A program made the position numbers and the translations under genes. A DNA stretch of 64,000 bases from Paenarthrobacter nicotinovorans (GTDB lineage: Bacteria; Actinomycetota; Actinomycetes; Actinomycetales; Micrococcaceae): positions 186,001 through 250,000 of the forward strand of contig NZ_SZVS01000002.1 in the NCBI RefSeq assembly GCF_007670255.1, in the 5' to 3' direction. Under the pieces are notes generated by a model. The model was not told the DNA's origin. It saw nothing but the letters and a program-made list of their open reading frames with translations, and ran no database searches. Numbering within the stretch: position 1 is the stretch's first letter; every line of letters starts with the position of its first letter. Shown here piece by piece: positions 51,358 through 60,602 of the stretch.

Positions 51358-52044
51358 TCAGAACTGCAGCGGCGTCTTGTCCGCGCAGAAGTCCAGGTTC
51401 CGGTACACGCTGGAAACGGCGGCCTCAGGGTTGTGGGCTTCCAAGGCATCAACGAGTTCGTCGTGGCCTTCGCGCGGGATGCCGTTGAAGCCGTCCGTGC
51501 GCTGCTGGCGGAGGAGATCGTTGTGGAAGACGCCCCCAAAGGAAACGTAGAGCTGGTGCAACAGGGGGTTGCCGGAGGCCAAGGCAACCCGTTCGTGGAA
51601 TTCCCAGTCCGCAGTGGCCCAGGTGGGGTAGTCCTGGGCGAGCCAGGCATCGTGGCGCAGTGCCAGGAGGCGGCGCATCTCGGCGATGTCCTGAGCCGTG
51701 GCGTGCTTTGTTGCCAGCCGGGCAGCTTGGGTATCGAGACCCAACCTTACCTCGACGATGTGTTCCTGGGTGTGCTCCTTGTACATGCGCTGGGCTGCGC
51801 CGGAGATCTCGCTGTTGGCCCGGACATAGGTGCCGTCGCCGCGGCGTACTTCCAACATCCCGGAGTGGGCCAGGGCCTTGATGGCTTCCCGCAGCGTTCC
51901 GCGCGAAACACCCAAGGTGGCCATGAGCTCAGGCTCTGCAGGGATACGTTCCTGCAGCGGCCACTCGCCGGTCTTGATCATGTCCCGCAGCTTTGCGGTG
52001 ATCTCCTCGGCAAGGACCGGGCGATGCGAAGGGGTCAGGGTCAT
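51358..52044 (-). CDS. GntR-family regulator (FadR subfamily)
   Basis: A 228-residue repressor. The winged-helix domain has RIPAEPELMATLGVSRGTLREAIKALAHSGMLEVRRGDGTYV, followed by an all-helical FadR C-terminal domain with conserved Asp, Arg and His positions. The start at 52044 overlaps the stop of the CynX-type transporter gene (ATGA), so both are on one transcript. The palindrome at 53337 before the transporter probably is its operator. The ligand is unknown. Confidence 0.85.
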   Translation of the reverse strand: MTLTPSHRPVLAEEITAKLRDMIKTGEWPLQERIPAEPELMATLGVSRGTLREAIKALAHSGMLEVRRGDGTYVRANSEISGAAQRMYKEHTQEHIVEVRLGLDTQAARLATKHATAQDIAEMRRLLALRHDAWLAQDYPTWATADWEFHERVALASGNPLLHQLYVSFGGVFHNDLLRQQRTDGFNGIPREGHDELVDALEAHNPEAAVSSVYRNLDFCADKTPLQF

Positions 52045-53327
52045 GCTGTCCTCGGTTGGGTCTTCGATGCTGTGCGCTTGCTGGTGAGCAGGTGGCAGGT
52101 GACCATGAGCGCCACGGCCACGATGGACAGCAGGCTCAAGGGCAGCACCCAGCCACCGGTGGCGCTGTGGAGCAGTCCCATGCCAAAGGGACCGATTGCC
52201 GCAATCAAGTATCCCAGCGATTGGGCGATGGTGGAGAGCGCGGTGGTTTCTGCCGTCGAGCCTCCGCTCCGGCTGATGATCACCAGCACCAGCGGGAAGA
52301 TGCCCAGGCCGAAGCCGAACAGAATGGCAGGAACCACGGCTAACGACGTCGGCAACCAGAGCATGGTGCCGATGGCCACCAGCGTGGAGCTGCTGGCAAG
52401 GTACAAAGCGGGGCGCAGCATGCCGGGGCGGGACCCGATCGTCAGCAGGATCATGCCCGCCGCAACCGAGACCAACTGCATCACGCCGAACTGCAGGCCG
52501 CTTTCGGAAGCGCTGAGCCCCTGGGAGGTAAGGATGTAGGCGAACCAGCTCATGACGGCATAGGCCAGGAAGGCCTGGAACGTGAAGATCGCGGTGATCA
52601 GGAGGCCCAGACGGGTCTTCAGGAGCGGCCACATGGAAACCCGGGGACGGTCTGTCTTGGCCGAGTTGCGGTGGCTGTGGAGGACAACCGGGAGGAAGCC
52701 GAGCAGGGCAGCGACGCCCAGAAGGCCCCACGCAGCCAGGCCCATGGACGGCGAGCCGAGCTGCTGCGCGAGAGGCACGCTGACGGCCGCGGCGAACGTG
52801 GCGCCGCCGGACATCGTGAAGGTGTAGACGCCGGTCATCATGGAGGTGCGGTCCGAGTAGTGCTCGCGGATGAGCGATGGCATGGCGACGTTGCACACCG
52901 CCAACCCGGACATGGCCAGGACGGTGCCGCCCAGGAGTGCGCCGGTCGCGGGAACGCCGCGGACCAAGAGGCCGGCTGCCAGGAGTGCCAGCGCGATGAA
53001 GATGGCCTTCTCGACGCCCACCCGGCGCGTCAGCCAGGAAGTCCCAAGACCGGCAACCGCGAAGCACAGCAAGGGAATGGACGGCAGGATCGAGGCCACC
53101 AAGGCGCCATAACCGAGGAACTGCTGCAGCTCATGGAACAGGGCGGCCGCGCTGGTGATCCCGGCGCGCAGGTTCAGGCCAATGAGGACGACGGCGATGA
53201 CGCCAACCACGACGACGACACGGGACTTGGATGCCTTGGCGCCGGTGTTCGCTGCGCTCGGGGCAGCACCGGCGGGGGAGATCGTAGGGATGTTTCCTGT
53301 CGTCGTGAGTGGAGTCGTCGTAGCCAT
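52041..53327 (-). CDS. CynX/NimT-family MFS transporter
   Basis: A 428-residue transporter with about twelve helices. The first segment ends in IGLNLRAGITSAAALF, a near-invariant sequence in CynX/NimT proteins (NLRxxxTSxxPL-like). The family contains cyanate- and nitroimidazole-related transporters, but the substrate is not readable. It lies in an operon with a GntR regulator and is probably repressed by it. A perfect 19-bp palindrome precedes the start. Confidence 0.82.
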   Translation of the reverse strand: MATTTPLTTTGNIPTISPAGAAPSAANTGAKASKSRVVVVVGVIAVVLIGLNLRAGITSAAALFHELQQFLGYGALVASILPSIPLLCFAVAGLGTSWLTRRVGVEKAIFIALALLAAGLLVRGVPATGALLGGTVLAMSGLAVCNVAMPSLIREHYSDRTSMMTGVYTFTMSGGATFAAAVSVPLAQQLGSPSMGLAAWGLLGVAALLGFLPVVLHSHRNSAKTDRPRVSMWPLLKTRLGLLITAIFTFQAFLAYAVMSWFAYILTSQGLSASESGLQFGVMQLVSVAAGMILLTIGSRPGMLRPALYLASSSTLVAIGTMLWLPTSLAVVPAILFGFGLGIFPLVLVIISRSGGSTAETTALSTIAQSLGYLIAAIGPFGMGLLHSATGGWVLPLSLLSIVAVALMVTCHLLTSKRTASKTQPRTA

Positions 53328-53336
53328 ATCTAAAGG

Positions 53337-53355
53337 TTAGACGTTTGACGTCTAA
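53337..53355 (-). promoter_or_regulatory. Palindromic operator before the CynX-GntR unit
   Basis: TTAGACG and CGTCTAA, separated by TTTGA, form a perfect inverted repeat just upstream of the transporter start. Position and symmetry fit a FadR-type GntR operator controlling its own operon. Confidence 0.7.
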
Positions 53356-53450
53356 TGTCTACACTTTTGTGGCGAATCTCTCCGGTCAGCCCATGGTCCG
53401 CCGCTCCCTGGCGAGTGAGACGCCCAGCCGCGTGCCGCCGTCGTGCGCTT

Positions 53451-54893
53451 TTACCGCGGGTTGCGCGACCCCAGGCGCTGGACCGCCAACGCCAGCCACA
53501 GTTGCACGCGGTCCTGGGTTTGGGAGGGGTCGTAGCCCGTGAGCTCGGTGATCTGGGCCAGCCGGTAGCGCACCGTGTTCCTGTGCAGCGTCAAGGCCTC
53601 GGCCACAGCCGCCACGGAGCCGTTGTGGTTCAGGTAGCTCTCCAACGTGGCAACGAGTTCGGCTCCATGGGCGGCGTCGAACTTGCGCAGGGGAGTAAGC
53701 GACTCGCTCGCCATGTCCGCCAGGGGCACGTCCTCGCTCGCGAGTAGCAAGGAAGTCAGGCTGAGCCGCTCAGGCTCGTTGACGGGCAAGCCGTGCGCCA
53801 CGGCGTCGCGCGCTTCGAAGTAGCTCCAGCGCAGGCCGTTCGGCTTGGTGTAGGCGCCGCCGATGCCGATCACGGCATGGATGCCGGCCTCCTGGAGGTG
53901 GTCGCTCAGGCTCTTGGCAAGGGCGGTGGCCGAGCTGCCGTCGTCGTTGATGACGGTGACCAAATCCTTCCCGACGACGGCGCTCACGCCACCTTCCAGC
54001 GCCTGGGGCAGCGAGATGCTGACCAGTTGCTTGTGGTGTGCCGTGGATTCAGCAACCAGCACCACGTTCTTCCGGGTGCTGTTGATGCCGACCCCTGCCA
54101 AACGCCGGGCCGCCTCGATGGTTTCCAGCGTGCCGTGGATGACGTCGTCCAACACCTGGCCGGCCATGGCGCGCTGGGCCTGCCGCTGCTTGACCATGTT
54201 GTTGAGCTCGACGCTGATGAGGTTCTGCGCATAGCTGACGATTCCCGAGTCAATGAACGGTTGGCGGAGCCAGAGCGTGCAGGCATCCCTGCGGCCGGTG
54301 GGAATCGGATAGGAGGCCCAGCCGTCAGCATTAGGAGCCGGTTTCCCGGGAACGCTGTTGTAGAGCTGGGCGCTGAACTGCGTGAGAACGACGTCCGTGC
54401 GCAGCATGCTGCCGAGCTGTTTGAGGAGTTCGGCCAGGCCACCGCCTGTGAGGAGTGCGCGGGCCAGGATCTGGTGGCCGGCCAGGAGGCGTTCCAGGTT
54501 GGAATAATGGTCGGCGGAGTGGGACTCTGCCACGAGCTTTCCGATGGCGATGAAGGGGATCTCGTACGGGACTTCCACCAGGGGGAGCCCCCACCGGTTC
54601 GCCTCCGCGATGAGTGCTTCGGGAACGGACTCGTGCGTGAGGCCTATGCCGAAGCCAATCCCCACGGCGCCTGCCCGCTGGACCTGGCGGACGAAGCGCC
54701 GCTGGTCGGCCGCGCTCTTGAGCCGCAGGCCCGTGGTCAGCACCAATTCACCGCCGCTGAGGAAGCGCTGCGGATCTTCCAGCTCGGTCACCGCGACCCA
54801 GCTGATGTCCTGGTTCCAGGTGGTCTCGGCAAGGCCGGCCTGCCGGAGTTTCAAGGACGGGACAGCGACGAGCGAAGCAAGGGACAGGGCCAT
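53451..54893 (-). CDS. PucR-family transcriptional regulator
   Basis: A 480-residue regulator. The N-terminal ~120 residues are a PucR ligand domain (SWVAVTELEDPQRFLSGGELVLTTGL). The C-terminal end holds the helix-turn-helix of the family (VAAVAEALTLHRNTVRYRLAQITELTGYD). It is divergent from the gamma-aminobutyraldehyde dehydrogenase and GabT genes, so it probably controls GABA or putrescine use. No palindromic operator could be picked out with confidence in the 144-base gap. Confidence 0.85.
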   Translation of the reverse strand: MALSLASLVAVPSLKLRQAGLAETTWNQDISWVAVTELEDPQRFLSGGELVLTTGLRLKSAADQRRFVRQVQRAGAVGIGFGIGLTHESVPEALIAEANRWGLPLVEVPYEIPFIAIGKLVAESHSADHYSNLERLLAGHQILARALLTGGGLAELLKQLGSMLRTDVVLTQFSAQLYNSVPGKPAPNADGWASYPIPTGRRDACTLWLRQPFIDSGIVSYAQNLISVELNNMVKQRQAQRAMAGQVLDDVIHGTLETIEAARRLAGVGINSTRKNVVLVAESTAHHKQLVSISLPQALEGGVSAVVGKDLVTVINDDGSSATALAKSLSDHLQEAGIHAVIGIGGAYTKPNGLRWSYFEARDAVAHGLPVNEPERLSLTSLLLASEDVPLADMASESLTPLRKFDAAHGAELVATLESYLNHNGSVAAVAEALTLHRNTVRYRLAQITELTGYDPSQTQDRVQLWLALAVQRLGSRNPR

Positions 54894-55037
54894 GGTTAAA
54901 GCGTAACCCGGTGCTGGTCAAGCGCACTAAGCGCGGTGGCCTTGTGTGTGCAGCTGACTATTCCTTGGACCACCTCCCTGGCATAGGCTCTGATCAGCTA
55001 AAACCCATGCCCAGACACCGAAAGAGGGTTGCACACC

Positions 55038-56468
55038 GTGGTTCAAACCTTGCAGAACTTCATCAATGGCGAATTCGTCACGCCGGCAGGTACGGGTCTG
55101 CTGGACATCGTGAACCCCGCCACCGGGGAAATCGTCGCCAAGTCTCCCATTTCGGTGCAGGCCGATGTGGACGCAGCCATGTCCGCAGCAAGCGAGGCCT
55201 TCAAGTCGTGGAAGAAAGCCACCCCGGGCCAGCGCCAGCTCATGCTCCTCAAGCTCGCCGACGCCGTCGAGGCCCACAGCGACGAACTCGTTGAGGCACA
55301 GCACCGCAACACCGGCCAGGTCCGTTCGCTCATCGCCTCCGAGGAAGTCGCTGCTGGTGCAGACCAGCTCCGCTTCTTCGCCGGCGCCGCACGCCTGCTC
55401 GAAGGCAAGTCCGCCGGCGAATACTTCGAGGGCCACACCTCCTACGTGCGCCGCGAACCCATCGGCGTCGTAGCCCAGGTTGCCCCGTGGAACTACCCGT
55501 TCCTCATGGCCATCTGGAAGATCGGTCCCGCCCTGGCCGCAGGCAACACCGTTGTCCTCAAGCCCTCGGACACCACCCCCGAATCCACCCTGGTCCTGGC
55601 CCGCCTGGCCGGAGAAATCTTCCCCGCCGGTGTGCTCAACGTTGTCCTGGGTACCGGCGAGACCGGCGCCATGATGGTTGACCACAAGGTCCCCGGACTG
55701 GTGTCCATCACCGGTTCCGTCCGTGCAGGCATCGCTGTTGCAAGCGGCGCAGCCAAGGGCCTCAAGCGTGCCCACCTGGAACTTGGCGGCAAGGCTCCCG
55801 CGATCGTGTTCAAGGACGCCGACATCAAGAAGAGCGCCGCCGCCATTGCCGAGTTCGCCTTCTTCAACGCCGGACAGGACTGCACCGCCATCACCCGGGT
55901 GCTCATCGAGGATTCGGTGCACGACGACGTCGTGGCAGCCATGGTGGAACACACCAAAACCCTGCAGACCGGTTCGCAGAATGACGAAGACAACTACTTC
56001 GGCCCGCTGAACAACATCAACCACTTCAACGCAGTGACCTCAGTGGTGGAGAGCCTCCCGGCGAACTGCAAGATCGTCACCGGCGGACACCGCGCGGGCG
56101 AGAAGGGCTTCTTCTTCGAGCCCACCATCATCACCGGTGCCAAGCAGACCGATGACATCGTGCAGAAGGAAACCTTCGGCCCGGTCATCACCGTGCAGAA
56201 GTTCAGCACTGAAGAAGAAGCGCTCGAGTTGGCCAACGACGTCGAATACGCCCTGGCGTCCAGCGTGTGGACCACCGACCACGGCACGGCCATGCGCATG
56301 AGCCGCGACCTGGACTTCGGTGCGGTCTGGATCAACACCCACATCCTCCTCACGGCAGAGATGCCGCACGGCGGCTTCAAGCAGTCCGGCTACGGCAAGG
56401 ACCTCTCCATGTACGGCGTCGAGGACTACACGCGCATCAAGCACGTGATGTCTGCACTGGATGCATAG
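55038..56468 (+). CDS. Gamma-aminobutyraldehyde dehydrogenase type aldehyde dehydrogenase
   Basis: A 476-residue NAD(P)-dependent aldehyde dehydrogenase. The catalytic Glu is in LELGGKAP and the catalytic Cys in FNAGQDCTAITR; VVAQVAPWNYPFLMAIWKI and ITGSVRAG are cofactor segments. Sequence style and pairing with GabT point to gamma-aminobutyraldehyde, giving GABA. Succinate-semialdehyde is a less likely substrate. GTG 55038 has AAAGAGGG about ten bases upstream; the TTG at 55029 is the alternative. GabT follows after 47 bases. Confidence 0.82.
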   Translation: MVQTLQNFINGEFVTPAGTGLLDIVNPATGEIVAKSPISVQADVDAAMSAASEAFKSWKKATPGQRQLMLLKLADAVEAHSDELVEAQHRNTGQVRSLIASEEVAAGADQLRFFAGAARLLEGKSAGEYFEGHTSYVRREPIGVVAQVAPWNYPFLMAIWKIGPALAAGNTVVLKPSDTTPESTLVLARLAGEIFPAGVLNVVLGTGETGAMMVDHKVPGLVSITGSVRAGIAVASGAAKGLKRAHLELGGKAPAIVFKDADIKKSAAAIAEFAFFNAGQDCTAITRVLIEDSVHDDVVAAMVEHTKTLQTGSQNDEDNYFGPLNNINHFNAVTSVVESLPANCKIVTGGHRAGEKGFFFEPTIITGAKQTDDIVQKETFGPVITVQKFSTEEEALELANDVEYALASSVWTTDHGTAMRMSRDLDFGAVWINTHILLTAEMPHGGFKQSGYGKDLSMYGVEDYTRIKHVMSALDA

Positions 56469-56515
56469 CGCTGTCGCATAAGAATTTCCCCGTTTTTTAG
56501 AAAGGCAAACCCCTC

Positions 56516-57871
56516 ATGACCACCACCGCGAACGAACTCTCGTACCGCATCGAGCAGAAGCGCAACATCAACGGCGCCTTCCCCGGCCCCAAGTCGCAGG
56601 CACTGGCTGAGCGCCGCTCCGCCGTCGTTGCTGCCGGCGTCGCCTCGGGCGTTCCCGTCTACGTAGAAGACGCCGACGGCGGCATCATCCGCGACGTCGA
56701 CGGCAACTCCTTCATCGACCTCGGCTCCGGCATCGCCGTGACCAGTGTCGGCGCCTCCGACCCCGCCGTCGTCGCAGCTGTCCAGGAAGCTGCCGCGCAC
56801 TTCACCCACACCTGCTTCATGGTGACCCCGTACGAGGGCTACGTTGCAGTTGCCGAGCAGCTGAACCGCCTCACCCCGGGCGACCACGCCAAGCGCACCG
56901 TGCTGTTCAACTCCGGCGCCGAAGCCGTGGAAAACGCCATCAAGGTTGCCCGCCTGGCCACCGGCCGCGACGCCGTCGTAGCTTTCGACCACGCCTACCA
57001 CGGCCGCACCAACCTGACCATGGCACTCACCGCCAAGGCCATGCCGTACAAGACCAACTTCGGCCCGTTCGCGCCCGAGGTCTACCGCATGCCCATGAGC
57101 TACCCGTTCCGCGAAGAGAACCCGGAAATCACCGGTGCCGAGGCAGCCAAGCGCGCCATCACCGCCATCGAGAAGCAGATCGGTGGCGACCAGGTTGCCG
57201 CGATCATCATCGAACCCATCCAGGGTGAAGGTGGCTTCATCGTTCCGGCCGAGGGCTTCCTGCCGGCGCTGTCCGCGTGGGCCAAGGAAAAGGGCATCGT
57301 CTTCATCGCCGACGAGGTCCAGTCCGGCTTCTGCCGCACCGGTGAGTGGTTCGCCGTCGATCACGAAGGTGTTGTCCCGGACATCATCACCATGGCCAAG
57401 GGCATCGCCGGCGGCATGCCGCTGTCCGCTATTACCGGCCGCGCCGACCTGCTCGACGCCGTTCACCCGGGCGGCCTCGGCGGCACCTACGGTGGCAACC
57501 CGGTTGCCTGTGCAGCAGCGCTTGCCGCGATCGACACCATGGAACAGCACGACCTCAACGGCCGCGCACGCCACATTGAAGAACTCGCCCTGGGCAAGCT
57601 CCGCGAACTGGCCTCTGAAGTTTCGGTCGTTGGCGACGTCCGTGGCCGTGGCGCCATGCTCGCCATCGAACTGGTCCAGGCCGGCTCGAAGGAACCGAAC
57701 GCCGAGCTCACCAAGGCCGTTGCAGCCGCCTGCCTCCAGGAAGGTGTCATCATCCTGACCTGTGGCACCTACGGCAACGTCATCCGCCTGCTCCCGCCGC
57801 TGGTCATCAGCGACGAACTGCTGATCGACGGCCTCGAGGTCCTGGCAAAGGCCATCAAGGCCAACGCGTAA
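56516..57871 (+). CDS. gabT: 4-Aminobutyrate transaminase
   Basis: A 451-residue class III PLP transaminase that moves the amino group of GABA to 2-oxoglutarate, giving succinate semialdehyde. The PLP lysine is in TMAKGIAGGMP, with the preceding FIADEVQSGFCRTG and NSGAEAVENAIKVAR. Length is typical. The ATG at 56516 follows AGAAAGGC. It is the second gene of the catabolic pair, and a hairpin with T-run ends the unit. The succinate semialdehyde dehydrogenase is not in this window. Confidence 0.92.
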   Translation: MTTTANELSYRIEQKRNINGAFPGPKSQALAERRSAVVAAGVASGVPVYVEDADGGIIRDVDGNSFIDLGSGIAVTSVGASDPAVVAAVQEAAAHFTHTCFMVTPYEGYVAVAEQLNRLTPGDHAKRTVLFNSGAEAVENAIKVARLATGRDAVVAFDHAYHGRTNLTMALTAKAMPYKTNFGPFAPEVYRMPMSYPFREENPEITGAEAAKRAITAIEKQIGGDQVAAIIIEPIQGEGGFIVPAEGFLPALSAWAKEKGIVFIADEVQSGFCRTGEWFAVDHEGVVPDIITMAKGIAGGMPLSAITGRADLLDAVHPGGLGGTYGGNPVACAAALAAIDTMEQHDLNGRARHIEELALGKLRELASEVSVVGDVRGRGAMLAIELVQAGSKEPNAELTKAVAAACLQEGVIILTCGTYGNVIRLLPPLVISDELLIDGLEVLAKAIKANA

Positions 57872-57890
57872 GTTTCACGCTTCACGCACA

Positions 57891-57933
57891 GAGGCGGGCC
57901 GGGGGTTCAATTCCCCCGACCCGCCTCTTTTTT
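57891..57933 (+). terminator. Rho-independent terminator after gabT, with a tRNA T-arm look
   Basis: GAGGCGGG pairs with CCCGCCTC, and inside this GGGGG pairs with CCCCC around TTCAATT, followed by TTTTTT. The inner part is identical in form to a tRNA T-arm, but no other tRNA part is present. Confidence 0.82.
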
Positions 57934-57950
57934 GCCTTGGCACGCCGCCG

Positions 57951-58019
57951 CGAGTTCGCGGGAACCCGCCCAGTTCGCGGGAGCTTTGCGCGCGATCTCG
58001 CAGCGTTCCCGCGAACTCG
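57951..58019. repeat. 15-bp perfect inverted repeat with a third partial copy
   Basis: CGAGTTCGCGGGAAC (57951-57965) is the reverse complement of 58005-58019. A direct partial copy, AGTTCGCGGGAG, starts at 57972. It lies between gabT and the PL8 gene and could help end transcription of the lyase gene. Confidence 0.65.
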
Positions 58020-58071
58020 GCGTCGAAGTTGGGGGCGTAGGTTCCAGTGAGTGCTCGACGGCGGCGCCCGC

Positions 58072-60477
58072 CTAGGTGCCGAGCGTCAGGTTCTTCTGGT
58101 GGCCGTGTCCGTCGAGCTGGACTTCGATGGTGTTGCCGCCGATCAGGGTTGCGCCTTCGTCGGCACTGATCATCGTGGTCCAGGTGCCGGGAACCGTGAT
58201 CCGGAGGCTGCTTTGAGTGCGCGAGGGATCTGCCACGGACACCGTGAGCTTCCCGTTGCTCTGGTGGGTGGCAAGGGTGCACGGACCGGAGACCGTGAAG
58301 CCCGCCGCGCTGCCTGGTGCGAAGAAGTTGGCCAACACCAGGGCGTCCTTATCCACGCCCAGTACTTGGGCAACCGCCGAGTTGGCCAGCACCTTCACTG
58401 AAGGATTGGCCGACTGCGAGAACGTGGCATCGTGCGTTGCAGCGGGCAGCACCATGTACGCATAACCTGAGCCGGCCGGATCGTGGCCGTGGCGATGGGT
58501 CACTGTGACAAAGTCCCGGGTCACAGGATCTGCGCTCCCTCCGGTGTCTGCCCCGGAGTTGATGTCGTACCAGCTGCCGGTCCGGCGCACCACGGCAACC
58601 TCGGGCGTGCCCGAAACACCCGGGGAGTCCAGGAAGACGTAACCTCCGTGCCCCTCGATATGAAGGGAACGCTTAAGCGCGACGGGAGCATCGCCCGGAG
58701 CCATGCTGCGGTTGCGGGAATCTGTTCTCAACGCAGGTACTGAACCCACGGCGAAGGACCTGTTCTCGATCGTGGTCTGCACGGCGGCGCCGCCCGTCCC
58801 GGTGATGGCTGATCCAAGGCACACCACGGCATCGTCAAGGAAGAACCACGATTTCCGCCCGGATAGCGTCTTGTTGTGGTTGAGGTGGTCCATGCCGACC
58901 ACGCCCCAGCGGCCATCGACAGTCAGCCCTCCGGCGAAGGCCTGGTAAGCGCGGGGGATTCCGGTGCCGGCTCCGCCCGCTCCGCTGGCACGGGCCTCGT
59001 CATTGACGGTGGTTCCGGGAAGGGCATAGGGGTCCACTGTGGGCCAGAAGTCCGCACTGAACTGTGAGGGGTCCTGACGGGTGTACACGAAGGTCATGCC
59101 GTCGCCCTGGTACCAGCCGAGGTTGTTTTCGCTGTTGCCCCATTCGTAGCGGCCAATGCGTTTGGAGGAGAGGTTCACTGTGCAGCCCCACTGTGGCCGG
59201 TGGTGCACCAGGCGGTCCTGGTCAGCGAACATTCGGCTGTACACCGGGGCCGGAGAGGCTGTCACGGAGGCATTGGAGAGAACGGCCAAGGACAGCAGGG
59301 ACTTGGCCAGGCTCTGTGTGGGGTGGCCCACGAGCTTCTGGTCGGCACAGCGTTCCAGCCACCCCTTCGCCAACGCCAGGAAACGGGAGCGGTAGGGCTC
59401 CTCGCATCCGGGAGCCAACAGGAGCACAGCCGAGATCAAGCCGAAGCCGCTGACGTAGTCGGGTTCACGTTGCCGCGAGACAGCCCGCCCGCGGACGGTA
59501 TCCATGATTCTGCCGTCCCAGACGAACGGGGCGTACGTGTTCTCCACGGCGTCCAGGAGCACTGACTGCCTGGGATCGTTGATGGCCCATGTGCTTCCAC
59601 CGAGCATGGCGATGATTTCGGCGATTCCCGCCAGCGCCACCACACCATAAGTCCCGGCGTAGGGCAGGTAGCTGTGCTGAACGAACGAGCCGTCCGTATA
59701 GAAGCCGTCGCCGCTGGTGACGTAGGTAAAAACGCTGTTGGTGCCGCCACGGACGGTATCGCTCAGGGCGTCACGACCCAAGGCGATCTCCTCTGTGTTG
59801 TTGTCCAGGATGCCGCGCATGCAGCAGGCCAGGGATTTGTCCACGCGGTTGGCGCCGGTCTCCGCCAGGGATGTAGCACGACCACGCCAATTCGGGTTTG
59901 GGGCGAACCAGCGGACCGCCGCGAGCAGGGATGACCGGAGGGCTTCCGGTACTTCGGCATGCACCAGGGTCAGGATGTCCACTGTCTTGCGGGGCACGCC
60001 GATTTCCCAGAACCACCAGTTGCCCGCTGCGCGCATCCCGGGTTTGTAGGCAGTGTCGTTGAGGAGCTTCAAGCCAGCAACAATGTCGGCGGCCAGCTGG
60101 GGATTCCCCGCGTACGGGGTGCCGGCCACGGCGTAGCCCAATGCCATGTCATAAAGGCGGTTGAAGTGCAGGCCCAGGTTACTGGTCGCAGTGGCGGACT
60201 GTCCGATGCCCGTCAGCGGGAGGTCGCTCCAGAGGGAGGTCCGCACTGGCGCTTTGTCCATGGATGACCACCACTTTTCCGTGGTGGCGCCCATGCCATC
60301 GAGTTGTCCGGCAAGTTCCGGAATGTCAGCTGCGCTGCGGCCACCGGTGAGCACTTGCCGTCGTCGTGCAATGAGCTCGGGCAGGCCATCCGCTGCAAAA
60401 GAGGGCCCCGCCTGGGCGAGAAGCGCCCCTGCGAGGGCTGCGGCACCTGCTGTGCGGAAAAGGGTCCTGCGGCTCAT
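58072..60477 (-). CDS. Polysaccharide lyase family 8 (hyaluronate/chondroitin/xanthan lyase type), Tat-exported
   Basis: An 801-residue PL8 lyase. The N-terminus MSRRTLFRTAGAAALAGALL is a twin-arginine signal ending near ASFAADG (residue ~30). The alpha/alpha-toroid part has NWWFWEIGVP, GANRVDK with the likely catalytic Asn, and DGSFVQHSYLPYAGTYG with His and, nine residues on, Tyr, the PL8 arrangement. Beta-sandwich domains follow. It cleaves uronic-acid polysaccharides by beta-elimination outside the cell. Hyaluronan, chondroitin or xanthan cannot be told apart. ATG 60477 is used because the signal begins there. It belongs to a locus with a LacI regulator, a dehydrogenase and an LplB permease. 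Confidence 0.85.
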   Translation of the reverse strand: MSRRTLFRTAGAAALAGALLAQAGPSFAADGLPELIARRRQVLTGGRSAADIPELAGQLDGMGATTEKWWSSMDKAPVRTSLWSDLPLTGIGQSATATSNLGLHFNRLYDMALGYAVAGTPYAGNPQLAADIVAGLKLLNDTAYKPGMRAAGNWWFWEIGVPRKTVDILTLVHAEVPEALRSSLLAAVRWFAPNPNWRGRATSLAETGANRVDKSLACCMRGILDNNTEEIALGRDALSDTVRGGTNSVFTYVTSGDGFYTDGSFVQHSYLPYAGTYGVVALAGIAEIIAMLGGSTWAINDPRQSVLLDAVENTYAPFVWDGRIMDTVRGRAVSRQREPDYVSGFGLISAVLLLAPGCEEPYRSRFLALAKGWLERCADQKLVGHPTQSLAKSLLSLAVLSNASVTASPAPVYSRMFADQDRLVHHRPQWGCTVNLSSKRIGRYEWGNSENNLGWYQGDGMTFVYTRQDPSQFSADFWPTVDPYALPGTTVNDEARASGAGGAGTGIPRAYQAFAGGLTVDGRWGVVGMDHLNHNKTLSGRKSWFFLDDAVVCLGSAITGTGGAAVQTTIENRSFAVGSVPALRTDSRNRSMAPGDAPVALKRSLHIEGHGGYVFLDSPGVSGTPEVAVVRRTGSWYDINSGADTGGSADPVTRDFVTVTHRHGHDPAGSGYAYMVLPAATHDATFSQSANPSVKVLANSAVAQVLGVDKDALVLANFFAPGSAAGFTVSGPCTLATHQSNGKLTVSVADPSRTQSSLRITVPGTWTTMISADEGATLIGGNTIEVQLDGHGHQKNLTLGT

Positions 60478-60602
60478 GGGCGATCCAATGACGTTCAAAA
60501 CTGCTCCGTTCAAAACTGTTGTGGCGTGGGGATATGGCGGCGGAAGTTTCCGCAACCCTATTTCCGGTTCCCTGGCCCTTCAACGGAAATGAACAGAAGT
60601 GC

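Noticed and set aside
51358..53067. A 569-codon version of the GntR regulator
   Set aside because: The extra N-terminus lies in another frame over the CynX-type transporter. The regulator's conserved start is at 52044.
57891..57927. tRNA gene or fragment
   Set aside because: Only the T-arm pattern and an outer stem are present; no D-arm, anticodon arm or 5' acceptor strand. With the T-run it is a terminator.
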